A stretch of 64,000 nt of DNA, from the NCBI GenBank assembly GCA_031254645.1, contig JAIRUA010000017.1, positions 62,001 to 126,000 on the forward strand, given 5' to 3'. The DNA is from Dysgonamonadaceae bacterium. GTDB lineage: Bacteria; Bacteroidota; Bacteroidia; Bacteroidales; Dysgonomonadaceae. The notes below the pieces were generated by a model. The model did no database searches, had not been told where the DNA came from, and saw only the letters and a program-made list of their open reading frames with translations. This document shows, one piece after another, positions 25,866-35,486 of the stretch; position 1 is the stretch's first letter, and every line of letters starts with the position of its first letter. Both the position numbers and the translations under genes were made by a program.

Positions 25866-26450
25866 TTGACAACATCGAAAACAAAAAAAAATCTGATAGA
25901 AATAGCTCGACAACTTTTCGCAAAAAATGGAGTCGAGGGCACTACGATGAATGATATCGCGGAAGCTTCGCAGCGCGGTAGACGTACATTGTACACCTAT
26001 TTCGGCAATAAAACCGAAATATATAAAGCGGTGGTTGAATCGGAACTTGATGTATTATATAAAAAACAGGCTGATGTTTTGAAGCGAAATATTCCTGCCG
26101 ACGAAAAATTGATGTTGCTCATTTTCACTCGAATAGAAACCATAAAAGCCGTTGTTTTTCGCAACGGAACACTTCGTGCCGGGTTTTTTCGAGATATTTG
26201 GCGAGTAGAAAATGTTCGAAAAGAGTTCGACCGAAAAGAAATTAGCTATCTAGAGGCTATTTTGAAAGATGGTGTAGAACAAGGAGTTTTCGCGGTAAAC
26301 GACATCAAACATACCGCAGAAATCGTACATTACGCCCTCAAAGGATTAGAAGTACCCTCAATTCGTGGCGTTATTGCGTTGGATTACAATAAAAAAGAGG
26401 ATAGAGATATTATTTCGAATCTGATTTTTAGAGGGCTATATAAAACATAG
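25866..26450 (+). CDS. TetR-family transcriptional regulator
   Basis: 194-aa repressor. N-terminal helix-turn-helix: NLIEIARQLFAKNGVEGTTM-NDIAEASQRGRRTLYTYFGNK. The C-terminal ligand domain has no hallmark. Start codon appears to be TTG (25866), since no suitable ATG precedes the HTH. Divergent from the PPOX gene, which may be its target; ligand unknown. Confidence 0.85.
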   Translation: MTTSKTKKNLIEIARQLFAKNGVEGTTMNDIAEASQRGRRTLYTYFGNKTEIYKAVVESELDVLYKKQADVLKRNIPADEKLMLLIFTRIETIKAVVFRNGTLRAGFFRDIWRVENVRKEFDRKEISYLEAILKDGVEQGVFAVNDIKHTAEIVHYALKGLEVPSIRGVIALDYNKKEDRDIISNLIFRGLYKT

Positions 26451-26495
26451 CATTTGTTTGACTAAGTAGTAAAAAGCATTTATTATTGCATTTTA

Positions 26496-26526
26496 GGGGA
26501 TTGCGGGTCAAGCCCGCAATGACAAA
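26496..26526. repeat. ATTGCGGGTCAAGCCCGCAAT repeat overlapping uvrA end
   Basis: ATTGCGGG and CCCGCAAT form a hairpin with a TCAAG loop in the well-known GGATTGCGGGTCAAGCCCGC family. It covers the last codons and stop of uvrA. Confidence 0.88.
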
Positions 26527-29315
26527 AGAGCCGTTTTTAAGAATTGCCCTGTGTAACTCTCCTCGCACTTCACAATTTCCTCCGGCATACCCACGCACAC
26601 CACATTTCCACCTGCTTGTCCACCTTCGCGACCAATATCAATAATATGGTCGGCACATTTAATTACGTCCATATTGTGTTCGATGATGATAATCGTGTGT
26701 CCGCGTTCGATAAGTGCGTTGAAGGCTTTGAGCAATGTTTTTATATCGTGAAAATGGAGGCCTGTGGTCGGTTCATCGAAAATAAAGATAGTAGGGTCAC
26801 TCTTTTCTTCACCGAGAAAATAGGCGAGTTTCACGCGCTGATTTTCGCCGCCCGAAAGCGTTGATGATGATTGTCCGAGTTTGATATAACCTAATCCTAC
26901 GTCTTGTAACGGCTTCATTTTTTTTGCAATTTTCTTTTCCGTCGTTCCTTTTTGTGTGCCGAAAAAATCCATCGCTTGGTCGATGGTCATTTCCAACACA
27001 TCGTAAATATTTGCGCCATTATATTCTACTTCAAGCACTTCTTGCGAAAATCGCTTACCGTGGCACGTTTCGCACTCCAATTGAATATCCGCCATAAATT
27101 GCATTTCAACGGTAATCGTACCTTCGCCTTTACACTCCTCACATCGTCCGCCCTCGACATTAAACGAAAAATAAGCCGGTGTAAAATCGAGCTGTTTCGC
27201 CAATGGTTGCGAAGCATACAGTTTACGAATTTCGTCATATGTTTTCAGATAAGTAACAGGGTTTGAGCGTGATGAACGACCAATAGGGTTTTGGTCAACG
27301 TACTCTACATTTTTCGCCATCGTAATATCACCCGTGATACAGCCAAAATCTGCTTGCTCCAATGCGCCGCCTTTATAATAATACTGTAAAGCATTGTACA
27401 ACACGTCGTTTACAAGCGATGATTTTCCCGAGCCGCTCACACCTGTAACCACCGTCATTACGTTAAGCGGAAATTTCACGTCGATATTTTTCAAATTATT
27501 TTGTCGCGCACCATTCACTTTGATATAGTTGTTCCATTTGCGGCGAACAGCAGGAATTTCAATTTTTTCTTCGCCGGTAAGGTATTTTACGGTGTAACTG
27601 TCTGTGTTTCTTTCGAGTTCGGCGACATTACCTTGATACATCACTTCACCACCCAATCGTCCGGCTTTGGGCCCGATATCAATAATATAATCGGCGGCAC
27701 GAATAATTTCCTCATCGTGCTCAACGACAACTACCGTATTTCCAACCTGTTGCAATTCACGCAACACTTTGATAAGCAAGTGCGTATCACGCGAATGAAG
27801 TCCGATACTTGGCTCATCTAAAATATAAAGCGAACCGACCAAACTACTACCGAGCGACGATGCGAGATTAATTCGCTGACTTTCACCGCCCGAAAGCGTG
27901 TTCGACAAACGGTTGAGCGTCAAATATCCTAACCCAACATCAATCAGAAATTGCAATCGGTTGTGAATTTCGGTGAGCAATCGTTTAGCAATAGTAGCTT
28001 CATTTTCATCTAGTTGTAGTGTATCGAAAAATACTTTTAATTCCGTAATCGGAAGTAAAACAAGGTCGCCGATGGATTTTTCACCCACTTTCACGTACAT
28101 CGCTTGCGGTTTCAGGCGTGCGCCTTTGCAGTCGGGACACGTGGTTTTCCCTCGATAGCGCGCCAACATCACACGATATTGAATTTTGTACAGATTATCT
28201 TCCAACATTTTGAAAAAATCATCAATACCCGGAATACCCAGCGTGTGATTTCCTCTCCAAAGAAGTTCTTTTTCATTGTCCGACAAATCGAAATAAGCAC
28301 GATGAATCGGGAAATCGGCTTTGTAAGCGTTGTGCACAAAATCGCGCCGCCATTCACTCATCGTTTCACCTTTCCAACATTGCACACACTCCTCTTGCAC
28401 CGAAAGACTTTTATCGGGAATCACCAAGTTTTCGTCAATGCCCATTACTTTCCCAAAACCCTCACATTTCGGGCACGCCCCTGCCGGACTATTGAAATTG
28501 AACATCAAATCAGTAGGCTCTTCAAACGTGATGCCGTCAGCTTCAAATCGATTCGAAAATTTGAACGATTCCGGTCCGTTCTCGCCCCAAAATCGCACGA
28601 CACATTCGCCGTTTCCTTCCAAAAAAGCGGTTTCTACCGAATCGGAAAGCCGATTGATAACCGATTTTTCCGACGAAACCGAAAGTCGATCAATAACCAA
28701 CATTACCTCTTCCGCAGGTGGTAACATTTTCTGTTCCAACAACTCATCAATTCGATAAAATTGTTCGCCCACATCAACGCGCGTAAATCCTTCTTTCATC
28801 AAAATTTCGAGTTGTTCACGCAATGTGCGGTCGTTGCGCAACACGATAGCCGAAAGCACCGCCATACGTGTACCCTCTCGATATTTCAGCATTTTTTGCA
28901 CCACATCTCCCACGTATTGTTTCTTAACAACCGTACCCGAAATCGGCGAAATAGTTTTGCCGATTCGTGCAAACAACATTCGCAAATAATCGTAAATTTC
29001 GGTAGAAGTGCCCACCGTAGAGCGTGGATTGCGTGTGTTTACTTTTTGTTCGATAGCGATAGCGGGCGGAATCCCTTTGATATAATCGGTTTCGGGCTTG
29101 TTCATTCGCCCCAAAAACTGTCGTGCGTAAGCTGAAAGGCTCTCTACGTAACGACGTTGCCCTTCGGCATACAACGTATCAAACGCAAGCGACGATTTTC
29201 CGGAGCCGGAAAGCCCTGTGATGACTGTGAAAGTGTTGCGAGGAATATTTATGTCAATGTTTTTGAGGTTATTGACACGTGCCCCTTTTATTTCGATTTG
29301 TTTTGGATTGCTCAT
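26508..29315 (-). CDS. uvrA: Excinuclease ABC subunit A (UvrA)
   Basis: DNA-damage recognition ATPase of nucleotide excision repair. Two ABC modules: Walker [15 protein letters not shown] and [13 protein letters not shown], signatures [12 protein letters not shown] and [12 protein letters not shown]; zinc-binding pairs CPKCEGFG and CEECKGEG...CETCHGKRF. 935 aa, normal. The last residues (about LLSLRA) and the stop are encoded by the dispersed hairpin at 26496-26526, so the natural tail was replaced. A TATCTTTG -7 box lies at 29335-29342. Confidence 0.97.
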   Translation of the reverse strand: MSNPKQIEIKGARVNNLKNIDINIPRNTFTVITGLSGSGKSSLAFDTLYAEGQRRYVESLSAYARQFLGRMNKPETDYIKGIPPAIAIEQKVNTRNPRSTVGTSTEIYDYLRMLFARIGKTISPISGTVVKKQYVGDVVQKMLKYREGTRMAVLSAIVLRNDRTLREQLEILMKEGFTRVDVGEQFYRIDELLEQKMLPPAEEVMLVIDRLSVSSEKSVINRLSDSVETAFLEGNGECVVRFWGENGPESFKFSNRFEADGITFEEPTDLMFNFNSPAGACPKCEGFGKVMGIDENLVIPDKSLSVQEECVQCWKGETMSEWRRDFVHNAYKADFPIHRAYFDLSDNEKELLWRGNHTLGIPGIDDFFKMLEDNLYKIQYRVMLARYRGKTTCPDCKGARLKPQAMYVKVGEKSIGDLVLLPITELKVFFDTLQLDENEATIAKRLLTEIHNRLQFLIDVGLGYLTLNRLSNTLSGGESQRINLASSLGSSLVGSLYILDEPSIGLHSRDTHLLIKVLRELQQVGNTVVVVEHDEEIIRAADYIIDIGPKAGRLGGEVMYQGNVAELERNTDSYTVKYLTGEEKIEIPAVRRKWNNYIKVNGARQNNLKNIDVKFPLNVMTVVTGVSGSGKSSLVNDVLYNALQYYYKGGALEQADFGCITGDITMAKNVEYVDQNPIGRSSRSNPVTYLKTYDEIRKLYASQPLAKQLDFTPAYFSFNVEGGRCEECKGEGTITVEMQFMADIQLECETCHGKRFSQEVLEVEYNGANIYDVLEMTIDQAMDFFGTQKGTTEKKIAKKMKPLQDVGLGYIKLGQSSSTLSGGENQRVKLAYFLGEEKSDPTIFIFDEPTTGLHFHDIKTLLKAFNALIERGHTIIIIEHNMDVIKCADHIIDIGREGGQAGGNVVCVGMPEEIVKCEESYTGQFLKTALLSLRA

Positions 29316-29334
29316 TGTGAGAAAAAATAGGATG

Positions 29335-29342
29335 CAAAGATA
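29335..29342 (-). promoter_or_regulatory. -7 box upstream of uvrA
   Basis: Minus-strand TATCTTTG, 20 bp before the uvrA start codon. The -33 element is not evident. Confidence 0.5.
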
Positions 29343-29350
29343 GTGAGAAT

Positions 29351-30265
29351 TTACGGTTTTTGGGTTTGCCGAATGTAAAATTTGGATAGGGCTGTTTCAG
29401 GGTCTTGCTCAATATTTATGATGATGGGTACATTATTTAACTGCTCACTTTTATCAAATTGAAATTCGAAAGACAATGTAAATCTTGCTCTAAAAGGTTG
29501 CCCTCGACTACGACCGGGATTCCATCTGGGCATTGCTTCCACCACTTGCAACACTATTTCATCAAGATATGGGTCAAGGCTTTCAATTAATTCAACATCA
29601 GTAATGCTACCATCTCTTTCTATAAAAAAATCGACAAGTACATTGCCGGAAGGGAAGTTGGGATGTGCAGCAAGTTGAAGGCGTATAATAGGCTCATTAG
29701 AAGATAGTTTTGCGTATATTTGTTTAGTGGTCCATTTTTTTAGGGCAGATTGACCGCCCGGAAATTCGGTTTCTCCTCTGTGGGATTCCCAAAGAATATC
29801 ATACCAATCACGTTCATTTTTTGGTATTTGTGTGTAATATGGCACATATAATCCAAATGACACATTTACTTTTTCACCTTTATATTCAGCCGGAATCCAA
29901 TGAGAAGTAGGCAATGTTTCCACTACGCAAAGTGCTCTCTCATCTTGAAAATCATGTATCATACTAATATTGGTTATTTCCCCTGTTTTTCGCACAATAA
30001 ACCAAACGTGAACACTCACTTGCCAATTTTCGTTTAATGTATCACGAGAAAGTCGCAAAGTTTCCGAAAAAAACTCGTCCATCGCCGTTTGACCGCCCGG
30101 GAATTCAGGCAGTTTATCTACCGCATCTCTATAAAAGATAGTGTCCCCACGAAATTCCGCAACCTCAAAAGTTTTGCCCTCTACCGCCAAACTTGATAAA
30201 ATATACAAAGCAGTTATCGAAAAAATGATAAGTCGGTTGTTTGATTTTTTTGTTCGATTTTTCAT
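29351..30265 (-). CDS. Secreted protein with two TonB C-terminal-like domains
   Basis: 304-aa protein with an N-terminal hydrophobic signal (IIFSITALYILSSLAVEG) and two related segments: FPGGQTAMDEFF...TNISMIHDFQDERALCVVETLP...WIPAEYKGEKV and FPGGQSALKKWT...ITDVELIESLDPYLDEIVLQ...WNPGRSRGQPF. Both match the TonB C-terminal fold as used in Bacteroidota M56-linked or stand-alone periplasmic proteins. Not a full TonB, because there is no proline-rich spanning region. Role unknown. Confidence 0.75.
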   Translation of the reverse strand: MKNRTKKSNNRLIIFSITALYILSSLAVEGKTFEVAEFRGDTIFYRDAVDKLPEFPGGQTAMDEFFSETLRLSRDTLNENWQVSVHVWFIVRKTGEITNISMIHDFQDERALCVVETLPTSHWIPAEYKGEKVNVSFGLYVPYYTQIPKNERDWYDILWESHRGETEFPGGQSALKKWTTKQIYAKLSSNEPIIRLQLAAHPNFPSGNVLVDFFIERDGSITDVELIESLDPYLDEIVLQVVEAMPRWNPGRSRGQPFRARFTLSFEFQFDKSEQLNNVPIIINIEQDPETALSKFYIRQTQKP

Positions 30266-30330
30266 AATGCAAAATGGAGTAAGAATTTAGACTCAAATCA
30301 AGAACACAAGTAGACTGTAAATGGGAATTT

Positions 30331-31770
30331 TTAATTCACTCCACGAGGTTCATATTCTTCTTTCTGCTCTACCAGCAATTTTCTCATTTCGGCAATTTTT
30401 CTTGAATATCTTCTGTCATTTGCCAAATTATTGATTTCCCAAGGATCGTTTTTCAAATTGAAAAGTTGTAGGGTTTCAACATCGTTCACGTGATACTCAA
30501 TCAGTTTATAATCTCCTTGTCGTACAGCTCGTTGAAAATGACGATAAGCAAAAAACATCACATCACGTCGCTCGGGAGAGAAAATGGAAATTGATTCTAC
30601 CGACGCAGGAATGAGAATTTGGGCAAGGTCGCAAAAAGTGGGAAATAAATCCGAAAGATAAGTAAAGCGTTCATCTTTTTTTCCCGCTTCAAAACCCTGT
30701 CCGGAAATGATTAGCGGCACGCCAATACTATGCTCATATACGTTTTGTTTACCGAGAAGTCCGTGCTGTCCGACAGCGATACCATTATCGGCAGCAAAAA
30801 CGATGATAGTATTTTCATATAAGCCGCTCTTTTTCAGCGCATCGATAACTCGTCCGATTTGTTGATCCAAATGCGTAATCATTGCATAATATCGGATTAT
30901 TTCTATTTTTACTTTTGCCGGATCGCGCGGAACAGGGAGCAGTGATTCGTCTCTGATTATCAATTCGCCGTTATCAAACGGATGTTCGGGCATAAAATTG
31001 GGCGGTAATGCAATTTTTTCGGTATCGTACATTGCCAAAAATTCCGGAGGCATCACACGCGGGTCGTGCGGAGCAAGATATGATACGAACATAAAAAACG
31101 GATTTTCGTCGTCGTAACTGTTGATAAAGTCAATGGCTCTATCGCTGAACAATTCGCTCGAATGATAACCACTATTGATACGATCACCATCACGAAACCC
31201 TACCGCCTGGGTTTGAAAATTGATTATATAAGGAATACGTGCACTATATTTTCCTTCGGGGTCAAAATCGTACACTTGCACATTCCATTGGTCGGTCATT
31301 CCACCAAAAAAGATGTCGCCGCCATCAGTAAAACTGCGATGAAAAGCAGGTCTGCCATTGTGCCATTTTCCGGTTCCGAATGTTCGGTATCCGGCATTTT
31401 GCAATGCTTCACCTATAGTAGTGTGCTCTTGCGGAATATTTTCTCCTGCTCCATCAAGCGAAAACAGGTGGCGACCGGTCATCAACATCGCCCGACTAGG
31501 GATACTAACGGCACCGGCAGTGCTCCCCATAATATAAGTGTTTACAAATGATGTCCCATTTCGCACCAATCTGTCGAGATTCGGCGTGATTACTTCGCTA
31601 TTGCCCAATGCGTGAATGGAATTGGATTGCATATCATCGGCAAACAAAAAGAGAATATTCGGACGTTGTATGTTTTCCGGTGCTTGCGCAAAAACATTGG
31701 AAGATGCCAGTAAACAACCAACCCCTATACTTGTGAAAAGTGATTTTTTGATAAGAGTGCAATATGTCAT
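30331..31770 (-). CDS. Sulfatase, serine-type (arylsulfatase family S1)
   Basis: 479-aa secreted sulfatase. Signal peptide ends SSNVFAQA; metal site PNILFLFADD; the active-site motif SIPSRAMLMTGR has Ser as the formylglycine precursor, so an anaerobic radical-SAM maturase is needed. Later motifs: GTGKWHNG, APHDPR, FAADNG and GLLGKQNVYEHSI. Between residues about 395 and 410 the usual GxSLxPLLxG-type segment appears shortened (ASVESISIFSPERRDVMFF), perhaps a small deletion. The substrate may be a host glycan, but no CAZyme is adjacent. A -7 box lies at 31803-31810. Confidence 0.9.
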   Translation of the reverse strand: MTYCTLIKKSLFTSIGVGCLLASSNVFAQAPENIQRPNILFLFADDMQSNSIHALGNSEVITPNLDRLVRNGTSFVNTYIMGSTAGAVSIPSRAMLMTGRHLFSLDGAGENIPQEHTTIGEALQNAGYRTFGTGKWHNGRPAFHRSFTDGGDIFFGGMTDQWNVQVYDFDPEGKYSARIPYIINFQTQAVGFRDGDRINSGYHSSELFSDRAIDFINSYDDENPFFMFVSYLAPHDPRVMPPEFLAMYDTEKIALPPNFMPEHPFDNGELIIRDESLLPVPRDPAKVKIEIIRYYAMITHLDQQIGRVIDALKKSGLYENTIIVFAADNGIAVGQHGLLGKQNVYEHSIGVPLIISGQGFEAGKKDERFTYLSDLFPTFCDLAQILIPASVESISIFSPERRDVMFFAYRHFQRAVRQGDYKLIEYHVNDVETLQLFNLKNDPWEINNLANDRRYSRKIAEMRKLLVEQKEEYEPRGVN

Positions 31771-31802
31771 AGTAGTGAAAAATAGTTTTATTTTTTACCT
31801 TG

Positions 31803-31810
31803 CAAAGATA
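31803..31810 (-). promoter_or_regulatory. -7 box upstream of the sulfatase gene
   Basis: Minus-strand TATCTTTG, 33 bp before the start codon. Confidence 0.45.
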
Positions 31811-31819
31811 GAAAAAATA

Positions 31820-31890
31820 ATGTTTAATGATTAGTGTTTAATGATTAATGACGGACGAATTTAAACATTAATCATTAAACATTAATCATT
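31820..31890. repeat. AATGATTA-type inverted repeat between divergent genes
   Basis: AATGATTAGTGTTTAATG... (31826-31850) is nearly complementary to CATTAATCATTAAACATT... (31866-31890). The same word pattern occurs at 4358 and 16238. It sits between the sulfatase and DUF5063 promoters. Confidence 0.8.
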
Positions 31891-31905
31891 GAACAAAAAA
31901 ATGCT

Positions 31906-31913
31906 TACTTTTG
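31906..31913 (+). promoter_or_regulatory. -7 box upstream of the DUF5063 operon
   Basis: TACTTTTG fits TAnnTTTG. This would put the transcript start near 31920 and argues for the ATG at 31940 as the real start of the DUF5063 gene, since earlier TTG/ATG codons would overlap the promoter. Confidence 0.5.
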
Positions 31914-31939
31914 TACAAAAAATAACGTTCATTCAAAAA

Positions 31940-32494
31940 ATGCAGGATATTCCATACAATAAAAGCGTTATCGACTTCATAACCGTAGCCGTAGAGTTTT
32001 GTGCTTTTCTCGAAAAAGAAGAAGTACAATCACGATCGGAATGGATTGATAGTATGTTGAAAATACTTCCGTTGATGTACCTAAAAGCATCGCTTTTGCC
32101 CGAAACATCGGCAATAAACGACGAAGATCCGCCTACATTTGTAAAAGAGAACGATTATTTGCGTGTAGCCAATCGCGTATCGGAAATTATGGGCGATGAA
32201 GACACTTATCTTGATGTTTTTGTGGAAGATATGAAGTATAGCGACACGCCTGTTTCGGCGTTCGTGTCGGAAAACGTTGCCGATATTTACCAAGATGTTC
32301 GTAACCTTGTGTCTATCTATCAATATGAATTGACGGAACAGATGAATGATGCGCTACACGCGTGCATTACCAACTTTCGTGAATACTGGGGACAAAAACT
32401 GGTCAATTCGTTACGTCCATTACACGCTATGAAATACAGTGAATCTGACGAAATGAATGAAAATGAGATAAATACGGAGGATTCGTGGGACTAA
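31940..32494 (+). CDS. DUF5063 protein
   Basis: 184-aa protein starting MQDIPYNKSVIDFITVAVEF, all-helical, of DUF5063, a family specific to Bacteroidales. Its role is unknown. It overlaps the exonuclease gene by 10 bp and is followed by rlmI; the three-gene order DUF5063-exonuclease-RlmI is conserved in Bacteroides relatives, suggesting an RNA-related role. The start was chosen because the -7 box overlaps earlier alternatives. Confidence 0.82.
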   Translation: MQDIPYNKSVIDFITVAVEFCAFLEKEEVQSRSEWIDSMLKILPLMYLKASLLPETSAINDEDPPTFVKENDYLRVANRVSEIMGDEDTYLDVFVEDMKYSDTPVSAFVSENVADIYQDVRNLVSIYQYELTEQMNDALHACITNFREYWGQKLVNSLRPLHAMKYSESDEMNENEINTEDSWD

Positions 32495-33075
32495 CAATTT
32501 CAAAAGAAGATATCTCAAAACTGCCGCTCGAAACGTTTGATGGTAATATTGTGGTGATTGACCACGGACGAGAAGTAGCAAAAGCCGTAGATTATCTTTC
32601 CGCGCAATCGATTATTGGTTTCGATACCGAAACGAGACCAACTTTCACCAGCGGCAAGTCAAACAAAGTGGCTCTATTGCAATTATCCACCGAAGATACT
32701 TGTTTCCTCTTTCGCCTAAATTTAATTGGTTATCCCGACGCACTTAAAGATATTATTTGTAACTCGAGCGTCAAAAAAATCGGACTTTCGCTGCGCGATG
32801 ATTTTGCCGCTATGCGTAAACGTACGGGGCTTACACCCGAAAATTTTATTGATTTACAAGTTTTTGCGGATAAATTCGGTATCGACGACAACAGTTTGCA
32901 ACGAATTTATGCCATTATCTTCGGAAAGAAAATATCAAAAACTCAACGTTTGTCGAATTGGGAAGCACCCCAGCTATCTTATTCGCAATTAACTTACGCT
33001 GCATTAGATGCGTGGGCGTGCTTACGAATTTACAACCACTTGATGAACGGAAGTCAAATCAATGGAACTATATAA
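32485..33075 (+). CDS. 3'-5' exonuclease of the RNase D/WRN type
   Basis: 196-aa DEDD exonuclease: Exo I IIGFDTETRPTF (Asp, Glu), Exo II around ILCNSSVKKIGLSLRDDFAA (Asp), and Exo III YAALDAWACLRIY (Asp with Tyr six residues ahead, DEDDy-like). It lacks HRDC domains, so it is the minimal type common in Bacteroidota. Starts at GTG and overlaps DUF5063 upstream and rlmI downstream, indicating translational coupling. Likely trims structured RNA or DNA 3' ends. Confidence 0.85.
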   Translation: MGLTISKEDISKLPLETFDGNIVVIDHGREVAKAVDYLSAQSIIGFDTETRPTFTSGKSNKVALLQLSTEDTCFLFRLNLIGYPDALKDIICNSSVKKIGLSLRDDFAAMRKRTGLTPENFIDLQVFADKFGIDDNSLQRIYAIIFGKKISKTQRLSNWEAPQLSYSQLTYAALDAWACLRIYNHLMNGSQINGTI

Positions 33076-34255
33076 AGAAATAAAACTACGTCCGAAAAAA
33101 GACGAATCGCTGAAACGTTTTCATCCTTGGGTATTTTCGGGTGCGATTGCATATAAGCCTGATAATATGACGGAAGGTGAAATCGTAAGAGTTTTGGCAT
33201 CTGACGGCACCTTTTTAGGTATCGGACACTATCAAATCGGGAGTATTGCCGTTCGTATTCTTTCTTTTGAAGATGAGCGAATTGACGTGTCATTTTACGA
33301 AAAACGAATCGCTGAAGCGTATAAAATGCGTGTCGATATCAATCTCGTTCGCACCGATAATAATACCTATCGTCTCATTCACGGCGAGGGCGACAATTTG
33401 CCCGGACTAATTATTGATATGTATGCGAATACGGCTGTCGTTCAAGCACATTCGATAGGAATACACAAAGATTTGACACTGATTACCGATGCGTTGAAAA
33501 AAGTATTGCCCGATAATGTATTACAAAATATCTACTACAAATCTCAAAGCACTTTGCCCTACAAAGCAGATATTGAGCCGGAAGATGCGTACATCTCCGG
33601 CGGAAAAAACGCATCCGAAACGGCTTTGGAAAACGATTTGAAATTTCATATCGATTGGCTGAAAGGACAAAAAACGGGCTTTTTCGTCGATCAGCGCGAA
33701 AACCGAAAACTACTTGAATATTATGCCAAAAATCGCAACGTGTTGAATATGTTTTGTTACACAGGCGGCTTTTCAGTGTACGCTTTGCGAGGTGGTGCAG
33801 CACAGGTAGATTCGGTTGATAGCTCGGCAAAAGCGATGATGATTACCGAACAAAATGTGCAAATAAATTTCGAAAACAACGTTCGTCATTCGTCTTACAC
33901 GGAAGATGCTTTCAAGTTTTTGAAAGAGTCCGCGTACGGAAAATATGATTTGATTGTGCTCGACCCGCCCGCTTTCGCCAAGCATCGCGGTGCGATAAAC
34001 AATGCGTTGCAAGGATATAAGAAATTGAATTTGTCGGCTTTTGAGAAAATCAAATCGGGCGATATTTTGTTCACTTTCTCTTGTTCGCAGGTGATTTCGA
34101 AAGAGCAATTTCGATTGGCAGTATTTAGTGCAGCTGCCATTTCGGGGCGAAAAGTGCGTATTTTACATCAATTGACGCAACCTGCCGACCATCCTGTCAA
34201 TATTTATCATCCGGAAGGAGAATATTTGAAAGGGTTAGTGTTGTATGTAGAATAA
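33062..34255 (+). CDS. rlmI: 23S rRNA m5C methyltransferase RlmI-like
   Basis: 397-aa SAM-dependent methyltransferase. An N-terminal PUA domain (KRFHPWVFSGAIAY, EGEIVRVLASDG) is followed by the Rossmann core NVLNMFCYTGGFSVYALRGGA, DSSAKAMMITEQN and the catalytic-loop LIVLDPPAFAKHR. The RlmI family methylates 23S rRNA C1962 in E. coli. The catalytic Cys seems to be in FTFSCSQVI. Overlaps the exonuclease gene by 14 bp. Confidence 0.88.
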   Translation: MELYKEIKLRPKKDESLKRFHPWVFSGAIAYKPDNMTEGEIVRVLASDGTFLGIGHYQIGSIAVRILSFEDERIDVSFYEKRIAEAYKMRVDINLVRTDNNTYRLIHGEGDNLPGLIIDMYANTAVVQAHSIGIHKDLTLITDALKKVLPDNVLQNIYYKSQSTLPYKADIEPEDAYISGGKNASETALENDLKFHIDWLKGQKTGFFVDQRENRKLLEYYAKNRNVLNMFCYTGGFSVYALRGGAAQVDSVDSSAKAMMITEQNVQINFENNVRHSSYTEDAFKFLKESAYGKYDLIVLDPPAFAKHRGAINNALQGYKKLNLSAFEKIKSGDILFTFSCSQVISKEQFRLAVFSAAAISGRKVRILHQLTQPADHPVNIYHPEGEYLKGLVLYVE

Positions 34256-34491
34256 ATTTAATGGTTTAAAGATTTAAAAGTTCAAGGTTTAAGGTTAACA
34301 AATGAAGATTGATTGTCGCAAGATAGCCATTTCTTCTTTTAGATTTCCCATTTTTCAACTTTTCCATACGCGATAAATGATTTTTTAATATTCGTTTCAC
34401 ATAATATAAAACTTTAATTCGCCCGATTTTCTGTATTTATTATTATTTTTGTAGTGAGAATTATTTGATTCAAGCCACAATAAAAAATCAG

Positions 34492-35454
34492 ATGGATTTC
34501 AGAACGCGCGTACATATTCCCAAATCGGACATTTCTGTTTGTCATTTCACCCAGATGATGCTTTTCGGCTCGTGTTTTTCTGAAAATATCGGCGATAAGT
34601 TGTTGGATTACAGATTTCGAGCCAATGTCAATCCATTTGGTGTTTTGTACAATCCATTGTCTATTTCGCAAGCGATAAAACTTTTGTTGTTAGGAAAACA
34701 GCCCGTTTTCGGAAATGACCTTATTTTTCACAACGAGATGTATCATAGCTTGATGCATCACGGCGATTTTTCGAAAACAGATAAAAATCATTGCTTGGAA
34801 AACATCTCTGAACAATTTTCAAAATCATCAGATTTTATCGCGAAAACCGATATTTTTCTGATTACTTTCGGCACAGCATACGTTTATCGCTGGAAAGAAA
34901 CGGGCGAAGTGGTTGGGAATTGTCATAAAATTCCGCCAGATAAATTTGTTCGTTTTCGATTGACGATTGACGAAATTGTGGAGCAATGGTCGGACATTAT
35001 CTCATTGATAAAAAGTAAAAACGACAAAGCGAAATTTCTTTTTACGGTTAGCCCGATTCGTCATTGGAAAGACGGTGCACACGAAAATCAAGTGAGTAAA
35101 TCGATTTTGCACTTGGCGATAGACAGCTTGCAAAGCCGTTTTGCGGATGTACATTATTTTCCTGCGTACGAAATTCTATTAGACGAGTTGCGCGATTATC
35201 GCTTTTTTGCCGAAGATATGATGCATCCTTCATCTGTCGCTATATCGTATATTTGGGAACGATTTTCGGAAACGTATTTTTCGGATAAAACGATAGAAAT
35301 CAATCAAGAATGGTCGCATATTTATCGCGCTATCCATCACAAACCGATTAATCCCGAAACGGAAGCGCACAAAAATTTTTTGGAACAAACGAAATTGAAA
35401 ATGGAGGAGTTTTATAAAAGGTATCCTTTGATTAGTAAACAAGTTGACGAGTAA
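34492..35454 (+). CDS. GSCFA family protein
   Basis: 320-aa protein starting MDFRTRVHIPKSDI, with the name-giving motif LFGSCFSENIGDKL and FGTAYVYRWKETGEVVGNCHK, and MMHPSSVAISYIWERF near the end. GSCFA resembles the SGNH/GDSL hydrolase fold; the Ser in GSCF and DxxHPS would be catalytic. Substrate unknown. A TTG 9 codons earlier was rejected. It lies 32 bp upstream of murF-alr, a Bacteroidetes gene order, suggesting an envelope role. Confidence 0.87.
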   Translation: MDFRTRVHIPKSDISVCHFTQMMLFGSCFSENIGDKLLDYRFRANVNPFGVLYNPLSISQAIKLLLLGKQPVFGNDLIFHNEMYHSLMHHGDFSKTDKNHCLENISEQFSKSSDFIAKTDIFLITFGTAYVYRWKETGEVVGNCHKIPPDKFVRFRLTIDEIVEQWSDIISLIKSKNDKAKFLFTVSPIRHWKDGAHENQVSKSILHLAIDSLQSRFADVHYFPAYEILLDELRDYRFFAEDMMHPSSVAISYIWERFSETYFSDKTIEINQEWSHIYRAIHHKPINPETEAHKNFLEQTKLKMEEFYKRYPLISKQVDE

Positions 35455-35486
35455 ACAAATCAACAACAAGCAAATCAACAACAAAA

